Shown here piece by piece: positions 6,295 to 8,620 of a stretch of 8,620 nt of DNA (its first letter is position 1; each line of letters starts with the position of its first letter). Position numbers and translations under genes: made by a program. The notes beneath the pieces are model-generated. The model saw only the letters and a list, made by a program, of their open reading frames with translations. It ran no database searches and had not been told where the DNA came from. The stretch is taken from contig JANRJB010000294.1 in NCBI GenBank assembly GCA_033764265.1, positions 1-8,620 of the forward strand, read 5' to 3'. The stretch comes from VGEM01 sp033764265. GTDB lineage: Bacteria; Pseudomonadota; Alphaproteobacteria; Rhodospirillales; Rhodospirillaceae.

Positions 6295-8620
6295 CTAGAA
6301 ATCGACCGCCAGGCGCAGGCCGAGCTGGCGCTTCTTGGCCGGCGTCATGACCACGGCCTGCTGATTGCCGAACTCGAGCGGGAACAGCGTGCCCTGGTCG
6401 GCGGAGAAATCGCTGAACCGCGCGCCGGCCAGGTACTGATCGTTGTTGAACAGGTTGGTGGCGAACGCCTCGATCCGCAGGTTCTCGCGCTCGACGCCGA
6501 GGCGCAGGTTGAAGATCGCCGCGTCGCCGATCCAGGCGAAGTTCTTTTCGTCGACGTAACGCTTGCCGGTGTACTGGCCGTCGGCGCGCACGAAGTAGTT
6601 CCAGTTCGCGGTCAGCGCGTCGGTCCAGGTGGCCGCCAGCGTGCCGCTCCATTTCGGATACATCACCGGCCGGCCGCCGTCGCACACCAGCCGGCCGTCG
6701 GGCTCGGCCGGGGCGTAGTTGTTCGTGAAGCCGCATTCGAAGTTCTTGAACTCGGCGCCGGCGTAGTTGAGCGCGCCGTCGATCGTCAGGTTGTCGGTCA
6801 GCGCGGCCGACCCCTCGGCCTCGAGGCCCTTCAGGTCGGTGTCGAAGCCACCGACCACCAGGCTGGCGATGCCGGTGGCGCCGTTGGCGCGCGTGAACAG
6901 AATCTGCGTGCGCGTCTTCTGGTTTTTCCACTGCATGTAGTAGGCGACGACGCTGGTGTTGACGCGGCCGTCCAGCCACCGCTGCCGCCAGCCGAGCTCG
7001 TAGTTGTCGAGCGTTTCCTCGGCCACGAACAGCTGCGAGGACGGCGCCAGCGCCAGGATGCGGTTGACGTCGTCCTGACTGTTGGCCAGCAGCCCGCCGT
7101 TGAAGAAGCCGGGGTTGTTGCCCTTGGAATAGGTCGCCCAAAGGTTCGTGGCTTCCATCGGCGTGAACTGCACGGTGACGCGCGGCAGGAAGGTGTCGAA
7201 CGAGTCGGCCAGCACCAGGCCCTGGCCGCCGCCGGTGTCGACCACGAATGGGGCGAACAACGGACTGACGGTCTGGATGGTGACGGATTGGGCCGAGATG
7301 CGATCGTGCTGCCAGCGCCATTCGAACTGCAGCGAGACCTGCTCGGTGACGTCGTAGCCGACGCTGCCGAAGACGCCGGTGGTTTCGCCCGAGTTGCGCG
7401 GCGGCGCGTCGAGCGGCGGCAGCACGCACGGACAGCGCAGGTCGGTGACACGGCCCAGCACCACGTCGAGGTCGTTGGCGGCGAACGGCGCGGTCAACGT
7501 GATGCCGCCGTCGGTGCCGATGATCGGCTCGCCGCTGCCGTACTGGGCGATGAAGCTGGCCTTGAACCACGACGCGCCCAGCATCCAATCAAGCGGACCG
7601 TCGTCGCCCGAGGTCAGCCGCGCCTCGGCCTGCTTGGTGGTCATGACCTGCGGGTCGCGGCCGTACCAGTTGCCGATGCCGGTGAAGTCGAAGTCGCGCA
7701 CGGTCGCCACGCGTTCGCGGCCGTAACCGCCAAGCACGGTGAAGGTGGCTCCGTCGAGCACACCGCCGAACGGCAGGCGGTAATCGAGATTGGCCGACAG
7801 GCGCGTCTGCAGCCGCTTGTTGCCGACGCGGTCGAGGAACGGCACGCCCTTCACCTTGGGCAGCACCTGGTTCCAGAAGCGCACGAAGTCGGGCGTCAGC
7901 GCGGTGTTGGAGTCCACCAGCTGCGGGGCGACTGGCACCTCGCCGCAGACGAAATCCGTCAACGGCCCTTGCGCGGGGATGTTGCGGCGGAACAGCGCGC
8001 GCCAGCCGGGGTTCTGCGCGAAACAGGTGGTGAGGCCGATGTTCGTGCCGCGCCGGCCGAGCGGGCCGCTGATCAGCACCGCCGGCGTCGAGCCGTCGTT
8101 GTCGCGCGCGTGCAGCGCGTTGAGCTTGAGATCGAGGTCTTCGGTCGGCGTGGCGAACAGCGCGCCGCTGAAAGCGTCGGTGCGCTGGCGGCCGAGATCG
8201 CCGCCGTCCGAGGCGCGATACTGACCGTCGGTGCCGAAGCTCTGCACGAAAACGCGGTAGCCGAGCTTGCCCTTCACCAGCGGGCCTTGGTGCGCGCCCG
8301 ACAGATCGTAGGTGGTATCTTCGGCGAACGAGGCGGTGGCGCGGCCCGAATACTCCTCGGTGCTCGGGGTCTTGGAGATCATGTTGACCGCGCCGGCGAA
8401 CGTCGAGCGGCCGAGCCAGGCCGACGACGGGCCTTTGACGATCTCGATCCGCTCGATGTTCTCGGTGCCCAGGCTCGAGACGCCGGACGAGACATAGATG
8501 CCGTCCAGGAACGCCGAGCCGATCTGGCCGAACGGCTCGGTGATCTCGCCGCCCAGGCCGCGGAAACGGATCTGGGTGTAGATGCGCCCCGGCGCCTGGA
8601 TGCCCTGCTCGTTGTACTGG
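6295..8620 (-). CDS. TonB-dependent outer-membrane receptor (N-terminus cut off by window edge)
   Basis: The frame is open to the window edge, so 774 residues are visible; signal peptide, TonB box and early plug are missing. The visible part starts inside the plug domain with RIRFRG-like residues (QIRFRGLGG, 16-24), then RIEIVKGPSSAWLGRS and AGAVNMISKTP (about 59-85), the conserved end of the plug. The rest is a 22-stranded beta-barrel with sphingomonad-type receptor motifs such as LWATYSKGNNPGFFNGG and YELGWRQRWLDGRVNTSVVAYYMQWKNQ. It ends in LAVDF, the terminal Phe expected for Bam-dependent outer-membrane insertion. Six Cys residues occur as three pairs in apparent extracellular loops. It imports a ligand across the outer membrane using TonB-ExbB-ExbD energy. 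With no SusD partner and with catabolic neighbours, a carbon substrate of the island is a likelier ligand than iron, though this is inference. Confidence 0.95.
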   Translation of the reverse strand, partial: QYNEQGIQAPGRIYTQIRFRGLGGEITEPFGQIGSAFLDGIYVSSGVSSLGTENIERIEIVKGPSSAWLGRSTFAGAVNMISKTPSTEEYSGRATASFAEDTTYDLSGAHQGPLVKGKLGYRVFVQSFGTDGQYRASDGGDLGRQRTDAFSGALFATPTEDLDLKLNALHARDNDGSTPAVLISGPLGRRGTNIGLTTCFAQNPGWRALFRRNIPAQGPLTDFVCGEVPVAPQLVDSNTALTPDFVRFWNQVLPKVKGVPFLDRVGNKRLQTRLSANLDYRLPFGGVLDGATFTVLGGYGRERVATVRDFDFTGIGNWYGRDPQVMTTKQAEARLTSGDDGPLDWMLGASWFKASFIAQYGSGEPIIGTDGGITLTAPFAANDLDVVLGRVTDLRCPCVLPPLDAPPRNSGETTGVFGSVGYDVTEQVSLQFEWRWQHDRISAQSVTIQTVSPLFAPFVVDTGGGQGLVLADSFDTFLPRVTVQFTPMEATNLWATYSKGNNPGFFNGGLLANSQDDVNRILALAPSSQLFVAEETLDNYELGWRQRWLDGRVNTSVVAYYMQWKNQKTRTQILFTRANGATGIASLVVGGFDTDLKGLEAEGSAALTDNLTIDGALNYAGAEFKNFECGFTNNYAPAEPDGRLVCDGGRPVMYPKWSGTLAATWTDALTANWNYFVRADGQYTGKRYVDEKNFAWIGDAAIFNLRLGVERENLRIEAFATNLFNNDQYLAGARFSDFSADQGTLFPLEFGNQQAVVMTPAKKRQLGLRLAVDF

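Noticed and set aside
5284..6299. TCTAGA hexamers at the stop codons of both the cyclase and receptor genes, considered as a duplicated boundary
   Set aside because: Only the stop codon and a few bases are shared, with no flanking similarity, so coincidence is the simpler explanation.
1..8620. CRISPR arrays, insertion sequences, tRNA genes and phage genes
   Set aside because: No spaced direct repeats, transposase or integrase motifs, terminal inverted repeats or tRNA-like folds were seen; the region is almost fully covered by metabolic genes.

Overview
The window is very G+C-rich. All eight genes lie on the minus strand and are tightly packed. Three junctions overlap by 1 to 4 bases, which is typical of an operon. 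The TonB-dependent receptor places the host among Gram-negative bacteria. Its barrel motifs, the base composition and the mix of families (cyclase, IclR, GlcG-like, luciferase-like) suggest a catabolically versatile proteobacterium, for example a sphingomonad or a Steroidobacter-like lineage. This placement is inference; there is no rRNA or other marker gene.

Layout in the direction of transcription (high to low coordinates): (1) the 3' part of a TonB-dependent outer-membrane receptor (8620-6295, truncated by the window edge); (2) a cyclase-family metal hydrolase (6217-5285); (3) an IclR-family regulator (5259-4360), overlapping by 4 nt (4) a small GlcG/HbpS-like (DUF336) protein (4363-3932). 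A 282-bp intergenic region follows. It holds a clear, relatively AT-rich, nested palindrome at 3804-3848, the best operator candidate in the window. Below it lie (5) a luciferase-like flavin-dependent oxidoreductase (3649-2582), (6) a short-chain dehydrogenase (2568-1783), (7) an unrecognised protein built from two tandem copies of one domain (1783-947), and (8) a thiamine-diphosphate enzyme of the acetolactate synthase/benzoylformate decarboxylase superfamily (950-1, C-terminus outside the window).

Read together this looks like a substrate-inducible catabolic island: an outer-membrane importer, a ring- or amide-opening hydrolase, a flavin oxygenase, an alcohol/ketone dehydrogenase and a ThDP carbon-carbon lyase or ligase, with a local IclR switch. 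The substrate cannot be read from the sequence, and I do not recognise the cluster as a described pathway. The most novel component is the duplicated protein with the motif series GSHGG / FNDAG / AHTSARIGE / HGVIS. It is translationally coupled to both the dehydrogenase and the ThDP enzyme.
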